Shown: piece by piece, positions 1 to 11,100 of the stretch
How the letters are laid out: each line of letters starts with the position of its first letter
Numbering within the stretch: position 1 is the stretch's first letter
DNA from: Babylonia areolata
Taxonomy: Eukaryota; Mollusca; Gastropoda; Neogastropoda; Buccinidae
DNA length: 64,000 bases
Assembly: GCF_041734735.1 (NCBI RefSeq)
Contig: NC_134903.1
Span: 2,441,828-2,505,827 of the forward strand
Reading direction: 5' to 3'
Made by a program: the position numbers and the translations under genes
The notes under the pieces: model-generated
What the model was told of the DNA's origin: nothing
What the model saw: only the letters and a program-made list of their open reading frames with translations
Database searches by the model: none

Positions 1-110
1 GTTTGTTTGTCTGTCTGTCTCTCAGTCTATCTGTCAGTCTGTCTGTGTGTCTGTCTATCTATTTGTCTGTCTGTGTCTGTCTGTCTGTCTATATCTATCT
101 ATCTATCTTT
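1..110. repeat. GTCT/ATCT tetranucleotide microsatellite
   Basis: Imperfect tandem GTCT and ATCT tetramers. It lies in the intron upstream of the first visible PIK3CA-like exon, so the window opens inside an intron. Confidence 0.9.
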
Positions 111-310
111 GTTGCTTGTACTTAGTTACAGTCCATCCACCCACTCCGGGCGACATCTGGTCTGAACAATATTGGTCCTGTAGAACCAGAAAAAAAACAA
201 AAACAAGCAAAACAATGCACATGTACATGTATACCAGTGAAGGGGTGGGAGTTGCAGCCCACAAACAAACTAGCAGAAGACGACACAAGTCCAGTGCTTT
301 AACCACTGGG

Positions 311-409
311 TTGTGTGTGTGTGCGTGTGTGTGTGTGTATGTGCGCGTGTGTGTGTGTGTGCGCGTGTGTGTGTGTGCATGTGTGTGTGTGCGTGCGTGT
401 GCGTGCATA

Positions 410-441
<32 letters not shown>

Positions 442-444
442 CAG
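311..444. repeat. TG/TGCG microsatellite ending at a splice acceptor
   Basis: About 130 bp of TG with scattered GC steps runs straight into the acceptor (tgtgcag) at 443-444. The usual polypyrimidine tract is replaced by alternating TG. The acceptors at 8008, 15225 and 17829 have the same arrangement. Confidence 0.85.
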
Positions 445-554
445 CCACTGCCTGAGGTGAACAAGAAGGATCAGCTGGCTCTGGAGGAGATCATCTCCAA
501 GGACCCCCTGTCCGACATCTCTGAGCAGGAGAAGGAACTGCTGTGGAAGATGAG
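445..554 (+). CDS. PIK3CA: PI3K class IA catalytic subunit, exon a (start of helical domain)
   Basis: First visible exon of a 12-exon run encoding the C-terminal 548 residues of a p110-type lipid kinase, which phosphorylates PIP2 to PIP3 at the plasma membrane as a heterodimer with a p85-type adaptor. This exon encodes the start of the helical domain, with the family motif DPLSDISEQEKELLW (human p110-alpha has DPLSEITEQEKDFLW). It begins in phase 0 after an AG at 443-444 and ends with AG of a split arginine codon before donor GTGGGT at 555. I prefer alpha over beta or delta because the activation loop ([11 protein letters not shown]) and C-terminus (WTTKVDWFFHNIK) match p110-alpha best. Upstream exons (adaptor-binding, Ras-binding and C2 domains) are outside the window. 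Confidence 0.88.
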
Positions 555-3045
555 GTGGGTCTGTCCTCACTCCCTCACTCCCTGTGGAAGATGAGGTGGG
601 TCTGTCCTCACTCACTCCCTGTGGAAGATGAGGTGGGTCTGTCCTCACTCACTCACTCTCTGCGGAAGATGAGGTGGGTCTGTCCTCACTCACTCCCTGT
701 GGAAGATGAGGTGGGTCTGTCCTCACTCACTCACTCTCTGTGGAAGATGAGGTGGGTCTGTCCTCACTCACTCCCTGTGGAAGATGAGGTGGGTCTGTCC
801 TCACTCACTCCCTGTGGAAGATGAGGTGGGTCTGTCCTCACTCACTCTCTGTGGAAGATGAGGTGGGTCTGTCCTCACTCCCTGTGGAAGATGAGGTGGG
901 TCTGTCCTCACTCACTCCCTGTGGAAGATGAGGTGGGTCTGTCCTCACTCACTCTCTGTGGAAGATGAGGTGGGTCTGTCCTCACTCACTCCCTGTGGAA
1001 GATGAGGTGGGTCTGTCCTCACTCCCTGTGGAAGATGAGGTGGGTCTGTCCTCACTCCCTCCCTGTGGAAGATGAGGTGGGTCTGTCCTCACTCACTCCC
1101 TGTGGAAGATGAGGTGGGTCTGTCCTCACTCACTCTCTGTGGAAGATGAGGTGGGTCTGTCCTCACTCCCTCCCTGTGGAAGATGAGGTGGGTCTGTCCT
1201 CACTCCCTCCCTGTGGAAGATGAGGTGGGTCTGTCCTCACTCCCTCCCTGTGGAAGATGAGGTGGGTCTGTCCTCACTCACTCTCTCTCTGTGGAAGATG
1301 AGGTGGGTCTGTCCTCACTCACTCCCTGTGGAAGATGAGGTGGGTCTGTCCTCACTCACTCCCTGTGGAAGATGAGGTGGGTCTGTCCTCACTCACTCCC
1401 TGTGGAAGATGAGGTGGGTCTGTCCTCACTCACACTCTGTGGAAGATGAGGTGGGTCTGTCCTCACTCACTCCCTGTGGAAGATGAGGTGGGTCTGTCCT
1501 CACTCACTCTCTCTCTGTGGAAGATGAGGTGGGTCTGTCCTCACTCACTCCCTGTGGAAGATGAGGTGGGTCTGTCCTCACTCCCTCCCTGTGGAAGATG
1601 AGGTGGGTCTGTCCTCACTCCCTCCCTGTGGAAGATGAGGTGGGTCTGTCCTCACTCCCTCCCTGTGGAAGATGAGGTGGGTCTGTCCTCACTCACTCCC
1701 TGTGGAAGATGAGGTGGGTCTGTCCTCACTCCCTGTGGAAGATGAGGTGGGTCTGTCCTCACTCACTCCCTCCCTGTGGAAGATGAGGTGGGTCTGTCCT
1801 CACTCCCTCCCTGTGGAAGATGAGGTGGGTCTGTCCTCACTCACTCCCTGTGGAAGATGAGGTGGGTCTGTCCTCACTCACTCCCTGTGGAAGATGAGGT
1901 GGGTCTGTCCTCACTCACTCCCTGTGGAAGATGAGGTGGGTCTGTCCTCACTCCCTCCCTGTGGAAGATGAGGTGGGTCTGTCCTCACTCACTCCCTGTG
2001 GAAGATGAGGTGGGTCTGTCCTCACTCCCTCCCTGTGGAAGATGAGGTGGGTCTGTCCTCACTCACACTCTGTGGAAGATGAGGTGGGTCTGTCGTCACT
2101 TACTCCCTGTGGAAGATGAGGTGGGTCTGTCCTCACTCACTCTCTCTCTGTGGAAGATGAGTTGGGTCTGTCCTCACTCACTCCCTGTGGAAGATGAGGT
2201 GGGTCTGTCCTCACTCCCTCCCTGTGGAAGATGAGGTGGGTCTGTCCTCACTCACTCCCTGTGGAAGATGAGGTGAGTCTGTCCTCACTCACTCCCTGTG
2301 GAAGATGAGGTGGGTCTGTCCTCACTCCCTGTGGAAGATGAGGTGGGTCTGTCCTCACTCACTCCCTCCCTGTGGAAGATGAGGTGGGTCTGTCCTCACT
2401 CACTCCCTCCCTGTGGAAGATGAGGTGGGTCTGTCCTCACTCACTCTCTCTCTGTGGAAGATGAGGTGGGTCTGTCCTCACTCCCTCACTCCCTGTGGAA
2501 GATGAGGCGGGTCTGTCCTCCCTCCCTGTGGAAGATGAGGTGGGTCTGTCCTCACTCCCTGTGGAAGATGAGGTGGGTCTGTCCTCACTCACTCCCTGTG
2601 GAAGATGAGGTGGGTCTGTCCTCACTCCCTCACTCCCTGTGGAAGATGAGGTGGGTCTGTCCTCACTCACTCCCTGTGGAAGATGAGGTGGGTCTGTCCT
2701 CAGTCCCTGTGGAAGATGAGGTGGGTCTGTCCTCACTCCCTCACTCCCTGTGGAAGATGAGGTGGGTCTGTCCTCACTCACTCCCTGTGGAAGATGAGGT
2801 GGGTCTGTCCTCACTCCCTGTGGAAGATGAGGTGGGTCTGTCCTCACTCACTCCCTGTGGAAGATGAGGTGGGTCTGTCCTCACTCACTCCCTGTGGAAG
2901 ATGAGGTGGGTCTGTCCTCACTCACTCCCTGTGGAAGATGAGGTGGGTCTGTCCTCACTCTCTGTGGAAGATGAGGTGGGTCTGTCCTCACTTCCTCACT
3001 CCTTGTGGAAGATGAGGTGGGTCTGTCCTCACTCACTCACTCCCT
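541..3045. repeat. Minisatellite carrying the exon a 5' splice site, 33-41 bp unit
   Basis: Roughly 65-70 tandem units of 33, 37 or 41 bp; lengths differ by steps of 4 (ACTC/TCCC). Each unit holds CTGTGGAAGATGAG, the last 14 bases of exon a, followed by donor GTGGGT and then a CTCACT-rich spacer. The first unit is the real exon end at 541-554, so the array is a serial copy of the exon/intron junction. A few units vary (GTTGGG, GTGAGT, GCGGGT). Confidence 0.93.
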
Positions 3046-3137
3046 CGGTCGCTTCCTTCCTTGTGAGGGGTTGTGCTTTGTTTGGTGGTGAGACAGAGTG
3101 AGTGTGTGTGTGTTTGTCACAGTGTATGTATGTGTCA

Positions 3138-3176
<39 letters not shown>

Positions 3177-3410
3177 AGACAGTCTGTGTATGTGTGTGTG
3201 TGACAGTCTATGTGTGTGTTCTGTGTGTGTGTGTGACTGTGTGTGTGTGTGTGTGTCCTCCCTCGCTCTGTCTTGTCGGATGGTTCCTTCCTTGTGTGGA
3301 GTTGTGCTTTGTTTGGTGGAGAGACAGGGTGTGTGTGTGTGTGTGTGTGTGTCACAGTCTGTGTGTGTGTGTGTGTGTGTATGCTAGGTAGATTGTGTTT
3401 GTGTGTGTAT
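3046..3410. repeat. TG microsatellites around a duplicated ~70-bp segment
   Basis: Long TG runs separate two diverged copies of a segment containing TTGTGCTTTGTTTGGTGG (about 3070 and 3303). Intronic; nothing coding. Confidence 0.75.
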
Positions 3411-3870
3411 GTGTAAAGGGGAAAGAATGAGCATGTATGTGTTTCACATTTGTGCATACTAGTTGTTTGTTAGTGTGTATGTATGAGAGAGAGCGTTTGC
3501 TTCTTTCTGAGTGTTGGGACAAGAACTGCAACCAGTACACTGACTACCAGCGTACTGTCATGGGATTGGTTTGGCTTAAAGCCTGAACCGGACTATAAAT
3601 GGCGGGCGATTTGAATCAAGACAGTTTCTCACCAGAGTCTGACACTGTGACGTCGGTGAAGGTTTATTCAAAATAAAAGCCTAATAAAGCTGCGGTTTGG
3701 CTTCATTTATGGCAGAGAGCGAGATTTGCCTAGCAGCTTCCAATCTAGACCTGAATTGACTTTGGAAAGTACAAAATGTGTCAGCTACACGTAATACAAA
3801 ATTTGAATGCAGAGAAAAGGGGCGCAACCGAAACCTTGCTCTCGGGAGTTAAGACTTTAACTGGACAAGA
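3411..3870. other. Unique intronic sequence
   Basis: No gene, repeat family or RNA structure recognised. It lies between the TG block and the CA block of the first visible intron. Confidence 0.5.
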
Positions 3871-4030
3871 GCATACTTGTACATGTGTGCACACACATAT
3901 ACTTGCATACATGCACAGGAATGCACATACACACACACACATGCATACACACACATGCGCCTGCTTTTACGCAGGCGTGCACCCACCCCCCACCCCCCCT
4001 CACACACACACACACCCACTCACTCACTCA

Positions 4031-4072
<42 letters not shown>

Positions 4073-4105
4073 CGCATGCACAATCACAAGCATAAACACA
4101 CACTT
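3871..4105. repeat. CA microsatellite
   Basis: Imperfect CA dinucleotide run with ACTC steps, the opposite strand sense from the TG runs elsewhere in this gene. Confidence 0.85.
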
Positions 4106-4211
4106 TCACGCACATAAAGCTCATGTGCATTTATTAAAAAGATACTAGAATTGAAATAAGTGAAAATGTGCATAGAGTACCAGCTGAACGTATAACCTTG
4201 GCACTGTGCAG

Positions 4212-4293
4212 AGAAAAGTGTGTGACCATACCTCACTCCCTCCCCAAGCTGCTGGCTGCCATCAAATGGAACGACCGGGAAAACGTTGCACAG
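4212..4293 (+). CDS. PIK3CA: PIK3CA-like exon b (helical domain)
   Basis: Encodes CVTIPHSLPKLLAAIKW and then NDRENVAQ, matching human p110-alpha CVTIPEILPKLLLSVKW. The first base completes the arginine codon split after exon a, followed by 27 codons. Acceptor is tgcag at 4207-4211 and donor is CAG|GTAAGA at 4294. The exon is too short to stand out as an ORF and was found by homology and phase. Confidence 0.88.
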
Positions 4294-4368
4294 GTAAGAG
4301 GCTGACAGATTTTTATAATCATCTTCTTCGATCTTGGGCTGCTGCTCCCACATTCATTCATACACTGG

Positions 4369-4752
4369 ACGGGCGCAATAGCCGAGTGGTTAAAGCGTTG
4401 GACTGTCAATCTGAGGGTCCCGGGTTCAAATCATGGTGACGGCGCCTGGTGGGTAAAGGGTGGAGATTTTTACGATCTCCCAGGTAAACTTATGTGCAGA
4501 CCTGCTTGTGCCTGAACCCCCTTCGTGTGTATATGCAAGCAGAAGATCAGATACACAAGTTAAAGATCCTGTAATCCATGTCAGCGTTTGGTGGGTTATG
4601 GAAACAAGAACATACCCAGCATGCATACCCCCAAAAGCGGAGTATGGCTGCCTACATGGCGGGTTAAAAACGGTCATACACGTAAAAGCCCACTTGCGTA
4701 TATACGAGTGAACGTGGGAGTTGTAGCCCACAGACGCAGAAGAAGAAGAAGA
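4369..4752 (+). mobile_element. SINE A, full-length tRNA-derived copy
   Basis: The head is tRNA-like: A-box-like TAGCCGAGTGGTTAAAGC and B-box-like GGTTCAAATC about 40 bp later, as in Leu/Ser-type tRNAs. A unique body of about 290 bp follows (marker GGAGTATGGCTGCC) and then a GAAGAAGAA tail. At least ten more copies or fragments occur in the window, which defines the family. Such elements are transcribed by Pol III and moved by a partner LINE. No clear target-site duplication is seen here because the tail abuts another SINE head. Confidence 0.9.
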
Positions 4753-4850
4753 ACCGGGGACCCTCTGTTTCATGCCAGGGATTCGAACCAGGGACCCTCG
4801 GTTTCAATGTCCAGTGTTGTAGTCAGTCGGCTGTTGCGCTCGTCACATAT
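4753..4850 (-). mobile_element. SINE head fragment (tRNA-like), minus strand
   Basis: The reverse complement reads as a tRNA-like head with GGTTCGAATCC as B box and a GAGCGCAACAGCCGA start. The segment GGGACCCTC...TTTCA is partly duplicated. Only the head is present, tail to tail with the preceding SINE A. Confidence 0.6.
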
Positions 4851-5029
4851 TTTTGATAAAACTAAACCTCTTCTGTTGCTTCTTCTTCCTTCCATGTATT
4901 TGTGTCCACTGTTTGTCGGGGATGATGATCAGCCAGGACAGAGTGACAGAATAAAGGCTGTGCCTTAAATCGTAACCCATGAAAAATACAGTTGTTGGTT
5001 CCGGGTTCACATTGGACTAATCAGTGGCC

Positions 5030-5400
5030 CAGCGGTGACACATCCGCCTGGGAAGCAAGAGGATCTGAGGGTATGGGATTGAATCCTACACTGATCCTTG
5101 TTTTCCTTGAGTGGTGGTCTGGAGGCTTATCATTTGGATGAAACGAAAACCAGTACGGGATTGTAATCCTACACTGACCCTCGTTTTCCTTGAGTGGTGG
5201 TCTGGAGGCTTATCATTTGGATGAAACGAAAACCAGTATGGGATTGTAATCCTACACTGTCCCTCGTTTTCCTTGAGTGGTGGTCTGGAGGCTTATCATT
5301 TGGATGAGACGAAAACCAGTATGGGATTGTAATCCTACACTGACCATCGTTTTCCTTGAGTGGTGGTCTGGAGGCTTATCATTTGGATGAGACGAAAACC
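5030..5400. repeat. ~82-bp tandem repeat grown from a SINE head
   Basis: A tRNA-like head (GTGGCCCAGCGGTGACAC, then B-box-like GGGATTGAATCC) is followed by four copies of an 82-83 bp unit that starts at the B box and includes CTTGAGTGGTGGTCTGGAGG and GGATGAAACGAAAACC. The GATGA..GA.AAACC part resembles the SINE B body, so this looks like a SINE whose post-B-box part expanded in tandem. Confidence 0.7.
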
Positions 5401-6630
5401 CAGTTGTTGCAACAATATAATGCAGTACAATTTGATACACAATACAATACAATATGATACAATACTATACAATACAATTTGATACAATACAATTTGATAC
5501 AGTATGATACAATTTAATACAATACAATACAATTTGATACAGTATGATACAATTTAATACAGTATGATACAATACAATTTGTGTCCACCAGTTGTTGTAA
5601 CAATCCAGTACAAAATAGCACAATGCAATGTAATGCAATCCAGTCCATTACAACAGAACTTTTGTCCAGCTGTTGTTGCGACAACACGATCAATACAATG
5701 CAGCACAATAAAGTGCAGTGCAGTACAACACAACACAACACATTTCAGTGCTGTAGATTCCAATCCAATACTATGCAATGCAATGAAATCCAGTGCAGTA
5801 CAATGTGATAAAATGTAATGACATATGATACAATCCAGTCCAGTCTAATGCAGTTGAACGCAGTGCAGCGCAGCACAACACAGCACAATACATAACAACA
5901 CAGTACAACACAATACAGCACAACACAACATAAAACACAACACAATACAATTTGTGTCCACTAATTATTGCAGCTGCCCAATACATTGCAATACAGTGCA
6001 GTACAATACAGTACAGTACAATTCAATACAATACAGTACAGTACAATGCTATTAATATAATACAACACAGTACAGTACAGTTTAATACAATGCAGTAGAA
6101 TACAGCCCATTACGATACAATACATAACAGTACAATACAATGAAATACAATATCACCTGTAACAATACAGTACAATGTAGTACAATCCAATCCAATACAG
6201 TACAATACAACACAACAGAATACAATACAATACAACACAACAATACAATGCAGTACAATACAATGCAGTACAATACAACAGAATACAATACAATGCAATA
6301 CAATACAATGAAATGCATTACAATACAGCACAATATATTACAGTACAGTGCAGTTCAGTCCAATCCAGTCCAGTACAATACAACTGAATACAGTACAACA
6401 CAGTGCAGCACAGTACAATGCAGTACAGTACAATACAATGAAATAAATGCAACACAGTACAGTACAGTACAATACAATGAAATAAATGCAACACAGTACA
6501 GTACAATACAGTCTATTACAATGCAGTTCAGTCCAATCCGATACAGTACAATACAACCAAATACAATACAGTACAAACTACAGTACAATCCAGCACAATA
6601 CAGTACAATACAATGCAGTAGATAACACCA
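5400..6630. repeat. Degenerate ACAAT pentamer array
   Basis: About 1.2 kb dominated by ACAAT/ACAGT/GCAAT steps with an underlying 5-bp period. It contains repeated partial motifs such as TTTGTGTCCACCAGTTGTTG (5579, 5662, 5951). It reaches within a few bases of the acceptor of exon c. Open frames across it are low-complexity artefacts. Confidence 0.88.
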
Positions 6631-6633
6631 CAG

Positions 6634-6810
6634 TGTGTGCACCAGCTGTACCAGTTGCTGAGATGCTGGCCCCAGACCAGCCCAGAGACGGCCCTGGAGT
6701 TGTTGGACTGTTCCTACTCCGACCTGCAGGTTCGAGCCTTCGCCGTGCAGAGTCTGGACAAAGGGCTGATGGATGACAAGCTGGCCCAGTATCTCCTGCA
6801 GCTTGTGCAG
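6634..6810 (+). CDS. PIK3CA: PIK3CA-like exon c (helical domain)
   Basis: 59 codons in phase 0, from [13 protein letters not shown] to [13 protein letters not shown], matching human p110-alpha (AMELLDCNYPD and DDKLSQYLIQLVQ correspond to [11 protein letters not shown] and [13 protein letters not shown]). This is the core of the helical repeat domain that scaffolds the kinase and contacts the p85 adaptor. Acceptor is ccacag at 6628-6633, directly after the ACAAT array; donor is CAG|GTAAGA. Confidence 0.93.
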
Positions 6811-6854
6811 GTAAGAGGGGGGGGGTTGTTTTGTGGATTTGTGAGCGTGTGGGA

Positions 6855-6892
<38 letters not shown>

Positions 6893-7129
6893 CCAAAGTC
6901 AAGAACTTAACTTTTGAGTGTGTGGTTGGTGGGGGAGTGATTGTGTGTGTGTGTTTGTGTTGTATATGTGTGTGTGTGTGTCTGTGACCATAGTCTAGAA
7001 TTTAACTTTGGAAAAGGAATTGTCAGGAAATCTGTTGACAGTGATTGTGGAAAACTCACTTATTGAATAACCACAGGCAAGTCTCTAATTGCAAAAATGA
7101 AAAACAAAACACAGAAACAAAACACTGCA

Positions 7130-7805
7130 TTTGTGGGTCACTTTGGAGTGTATTTTCTGGTGATGTTGATAATCAGAGCTTTTGTGGGTCGCTTTGGAGT
7201 GTATTTTCTGGATGATGTTGATAATCAGAGCTTTTGTGGGTCGCTTTGGAGTGTATTTTCTGGTGATGTTGATAATCAGAGCTTTTGTGGGTCGCTTTGG
7301 AGTGTATTTTCTGGATGATGTTTATAATCAGAGCTTTTGTGGGTCGCTTTGGAGTGTATTTTCTGGATGATGTTTATAATCAGAGCTTTTGTGGGTCGCT
7401 TTGGAGTGTATTTTCTGGATGATGTTGATAATCAGAGCTTTTGTGGGTCGCTTTGGAGTGTATTTTCTGGATGTTGTTGATAATCAGAGCTTTTGTGGGT
7501 CGCTTTGGAGTGTATTTTCTGGTGATGTTTATAATCAGAGCTTTTGTGGGTCGCTTTGGAGTGTATTTTCTGGATGATGTTTATAATCAGAGCTTTTGTG
7601 GGTCGCTTTGGAGTGTATTTTCTGGATGATGTTTATAATCAGAGCTTTTGTGGGTCGCTTTGGAGTGTATTTTCTGGATGATGTTGATAATCAGAGCTTT
7701 TGTGGGTCGCTTTGGAGTGTATTTTCTGGATGGTGTTGATAATCAGAGCTTTTGTGGGTCGCTTTGGAGTGTATTTTCTGGATGATGTTGATAATCAGAG
7801 CTTTT
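7130..7805. repeat. 52-bp minisatellite in intron c
   Basis: About 13 units of roughly 52 bp containing TTTGTGGGTCGCTTTGGAGT and ATAATCAGAGC. Unit-length variation comes mostly from a GAT step (GATGATGTT versus GATGTT). No exon or splice-site sequence is visible in the unit. Confidence 0.92.
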
Positions 7806-7869
7806 GCGCAATATGAAATGTCTTCATTGTGGCCCATAGTTGGACCAGCTGACTGGATGATTTTCTCTG

Positions 7870-8003
7870 TGTGTGTGTATTGTGTTTTTGTGTGTGTATT
7901 GTGTGTGTGTGTAAGTGTGATTGATTGTGTGTGGTGTGTGTGTGTGTGTGATTGATTTTGTGTGTGTGTGTGTGATTGATTTTGTGTGTGTGTGTGTGTG
8001 TCT
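7870..8003. repeat. TG microsatellite before exon d acceptor
   Basis: TG runs with TGATTGAT interruptions extend up to the acceptor ctgacag at 8008. Confidence 0.85.
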
Positions 8004-8008
8004 GACAG

Positions 8009-8112
8009 GCGGTGAAGTACGAACCCTACCTGGACAATCCCCTCACTCAGTTCTTGCTCAAGAGAAGTCTGCTCAGTCAGCGCATTGGCAACGCCTTTTT
8101 CTGGCATCTCAA
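8009..8112 (+). CDS. PIK3CA: PIK3CA-like exon d (end of helical domain)
   Basis: 34 codons plus two bases: [20 protein letters not shown] then [10 protein letters not shown], matching human [20 protein letters not shown] and RIGHFFFWHL. The exon ends CATCTCAA before donor GTCAGT at 8113. This boundary is chosen because the next exon supplies G TCA GAG ATG CAC, giving the conserved HLKSEMH across the junction. Confidence 0.92.
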
Positions 8113-11100
8113 GTCAGTCATGGCTGTAGTTTTGTCTGTGTGTCTCAAGTCAGTCATCACTGTAGTTTTGTCTGTGTGTCTCAAGTCAGTCATCACTGTA
8201 GTTTTGTCTGTGTGTGTCTCAAGTCAGTCATCACTGTAGTTTTGTCTGTGTGTCTCAAGTCAGTCATCACTGTAGTTTTGTCTGTGTGTCTCAAGTCAGT
8301 CATCACTGTAGTTTTGTCTGTGTGTCTCAAGTCATCACTGTAGTTTTGTCTGTGTGTGTCTCAAGTCAGTCATCACTGTAGTTTTGTCTGTGTGTGTCTC
8401 AAGTCAGTCATCACTGTAGTTTTGTCTGTGTGTCTCAAGTCATCACTGTAGTTTTGTCAGTGTGTCTCAAGTCATCACTGTAGTTTTGTCTGTGTGTGTC
8501 TCAAGTCAGTCATCACTGTAGTTTTGTCTGTGTGTGTCTCAAGTCAGTCATCACTGTAGTTTTGTCTGTGTGTCTCAAGTCATCATTGTAGTTTTGTCTG
8601 TGTGTCTCAAGTCAGTCATCACTGTAGTTTTGTCTGTGTGTGTCTCAAGTCAGTCATCACTGTAGTTTTGTCTGTGTGTCTCAAGTCATCATTGTAGTTT
8701 TGTCTGTGTGTCTCAAGTCAGTCATCACTGTAGTTTTGTCTGTGTGTCTCAAGTCAGTCATCACTGTAGTTTTGTCTGTGTGTGTCTCAAGTCAGTCATG
8801 GCTGTAGTTTTGTCTCTGTGTGTGTCTCAAGTCAGTCATGGCTGTAGTTTTGTCTGTGTGTGTCTCAAGTCAGTCATCACTGTAGTTTTGTCTGTGTGTG
8901 TCTCAAGTCAGTCATGGCTGTAGTTTTGTCTGTGTGTGTCTCAAGTCAGTCATCACTGTAGTTTTGTCTGTGTCTCAAGTCAGTCATTGCTGTAGTTTTG
9001 TCTGTGTGTCTCAAGTCAGTCATCGCTGTAGTTTTGTCTCTGTGTGTCTCAAGTCAGTCATGGCTGTAGTTTTGTCTGTGTGTCTCAAGTCAGTCATGGC
9101 TGTAGTTTTGTCTCTGTGTGTCTCAAGTCAGTCATCACTGTAGTTTTGTCTGTGTCTCAAGTCAGTCATTGCTGTAGTTTTGTCTGTGTGTCTCAAGTCA
9201 GTCATCGCTGTAGTTTTGTCTCTGTGTGTCTCAAGTCAGTCATGGCTGTAGTTTTGTCTGTGTGTCTCAAGTCAGTCATCGCTGTAGTTTTGTCTCTGTG
9301 TGTCTCAAGTCAGTCATGGCTGTAGTTTTGTCTGTGTGTCTCAAGTCAGTCATCACTGTAGTTTTGTCTGTGTGTCTCAAGTCAGTCATGGCTGTAGTTT
9401 TGTCTGTGTGTCTCAAGTCAGTCATGGCTGTAGTTTTGTCTGTGTGTCTCAAGTCAGTCATCGCTGTAGTTTTGTCTGTGTGTCTCAAGTCAGTCATCAC
9501 TGTAGTTTTGTCTGTGTGTCTCAAGTCAGTCATCACTGTAGTTTTGTCTGTGTGTCTCAAGTCAGTCATCACTGTAGTTTTGTCTGTGTGTGTCTCAAGT
9601 CAGTCATGGCTGTAGTTTTGTCTGTGTGTGTCTCAAGTCAGTCATGGCTGTAGTTTTGTCTGTGTGTCTCAAGTCAGTCATGGCTGTAGTTTTGTCTGTG
9701 TGTGTCTCAAGTCAGTCATCACTGTAGTTTTGTCTGTGTGTGTCTCAAGTCAGTCATGGCTGTAGTTTTGTCTGTGTGTGTCTCAAGTCAGTCATCACTG
9801 TAGTTTTGTCTGTGTGTCTCAAGTCATCATTGTAGTTTTGTCTGTGTGTGTCTCAAGTCAACATTGTAGTTTTGTCTGTGTGTCTCAAGTCAGTCATCAC
9901 TGTAGTTTTGTCTGTGTGTCTCAAGTCAGTCATCGCTGTAGTTTTGTCTCTGTGTGTCTCAAGTCAGTCATGGCTGTAGTTTTGTCTGTGTGTCTCAAGT
10001 CAGTCATGGCTGTAGTTTTGTCTGTGTGTGTCTCAAGTCAGTCATGGCTGTAGTTTTGTCTCTGTGTGTCTCAAGTCAGTCATCACTGTAGTTTTGTCTG
10101 TGTGTCTCAAGTCAGTCATCACTGTAGTTTTGTCTGTGTGTCTCAAGTCATCATTGTAGTTTTGTCTGTGTGTGTCTCACGTCAGTCATCACTGTAGTTT
10201 TGTCTGTGTGTCTCAAGTCAGTCATCAGTGTAGTTTTGTCTGTGTGTCTCAAGTCAGTCATCAGTGTAGTTTTGTCTGTGTGTCTCAAGTCAGTCATCAC
10301 TGTAGTTTTGTGTGTGTCTGTCTCAAGTCATCATTGTAGTTTTGTCTGTGTGTGTCTCAAGTCAGTCATCACTGTAGTTTTGTCTTTGTGTGTCTCAAGT
10401 CAGTCATCACTGTAGTTTTGTCTGTGTGTCTCAAGTCAGTTATCACTGTAGTTTTGTCTGTGTGTCTCAAGTCAGTCATGGCTGTAGTTTTGTCTGTCTG
10501 TGTGTGTCTCAAGTCAGTCATGGCTGTAGTTTTGTCTGTGTGTCTCAAGTCAGTCATGGCTGTAGTTTTGTCTGTGTGTGTCTCAAGTCAGTCATGGCTG
10601 TAGTTTTGTCTGTGTGTGTCTCAAGTCAGTCATGGCTGTAGTTTTGTCTGTCTGTGTGTGTCTCAAGTCAGTCATGGCTGTAGTTTTGTCTGTGTGTCTC
10701 AAGTCAGTCATGACTGTAGTTTTGTCTGTGTGTCTCAAGTCAGTCATGGCTGTAGTTTTGTCTGTGTGTGTCTCAAGTCAGTCATCACTGTAGTTTTGTC
10801 TGTGTGTGTCTCAAGTCAGTCATCACTGTAGTTTTGTCTGTGTGTGTCTCAAGTCAGTCATCACTGTAGTTTTGTCTGTGTCTGTCTCAAGTCATCACTG
10901 TAGTTTTGTCTGTGTGTGTCTCAAGTCTGTCATCACTGTAGTTTTGTCTGTGTGTGTCTCAATTCAATCATCACTGTAGTTTTGTCTGTGTGTCTCAAGT
11001 CAGTCATCACTGTAGTTTTGTCTGTGTGTCTCAAGTCAGTCATCACTGTAGTTTTGTCTGTGTGTCTCAAGTCAGTCATGGCTGTAGTTTTGTCTGTGTG

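Noticed and set aside
4369-4440. tRNA gene call (A and B boxes)
   Set aside because: The sequence is the head of a dispersed SINE with a long body and GAA tail, and the tRNA fold is not intact.
9226-9615. Long SQVSHGCSF / [10 protein letters not shown] open frames
   Set aside because: Every frame of the 36/38-bp repeat is open for long stretches; no start context, domain or codon signal.
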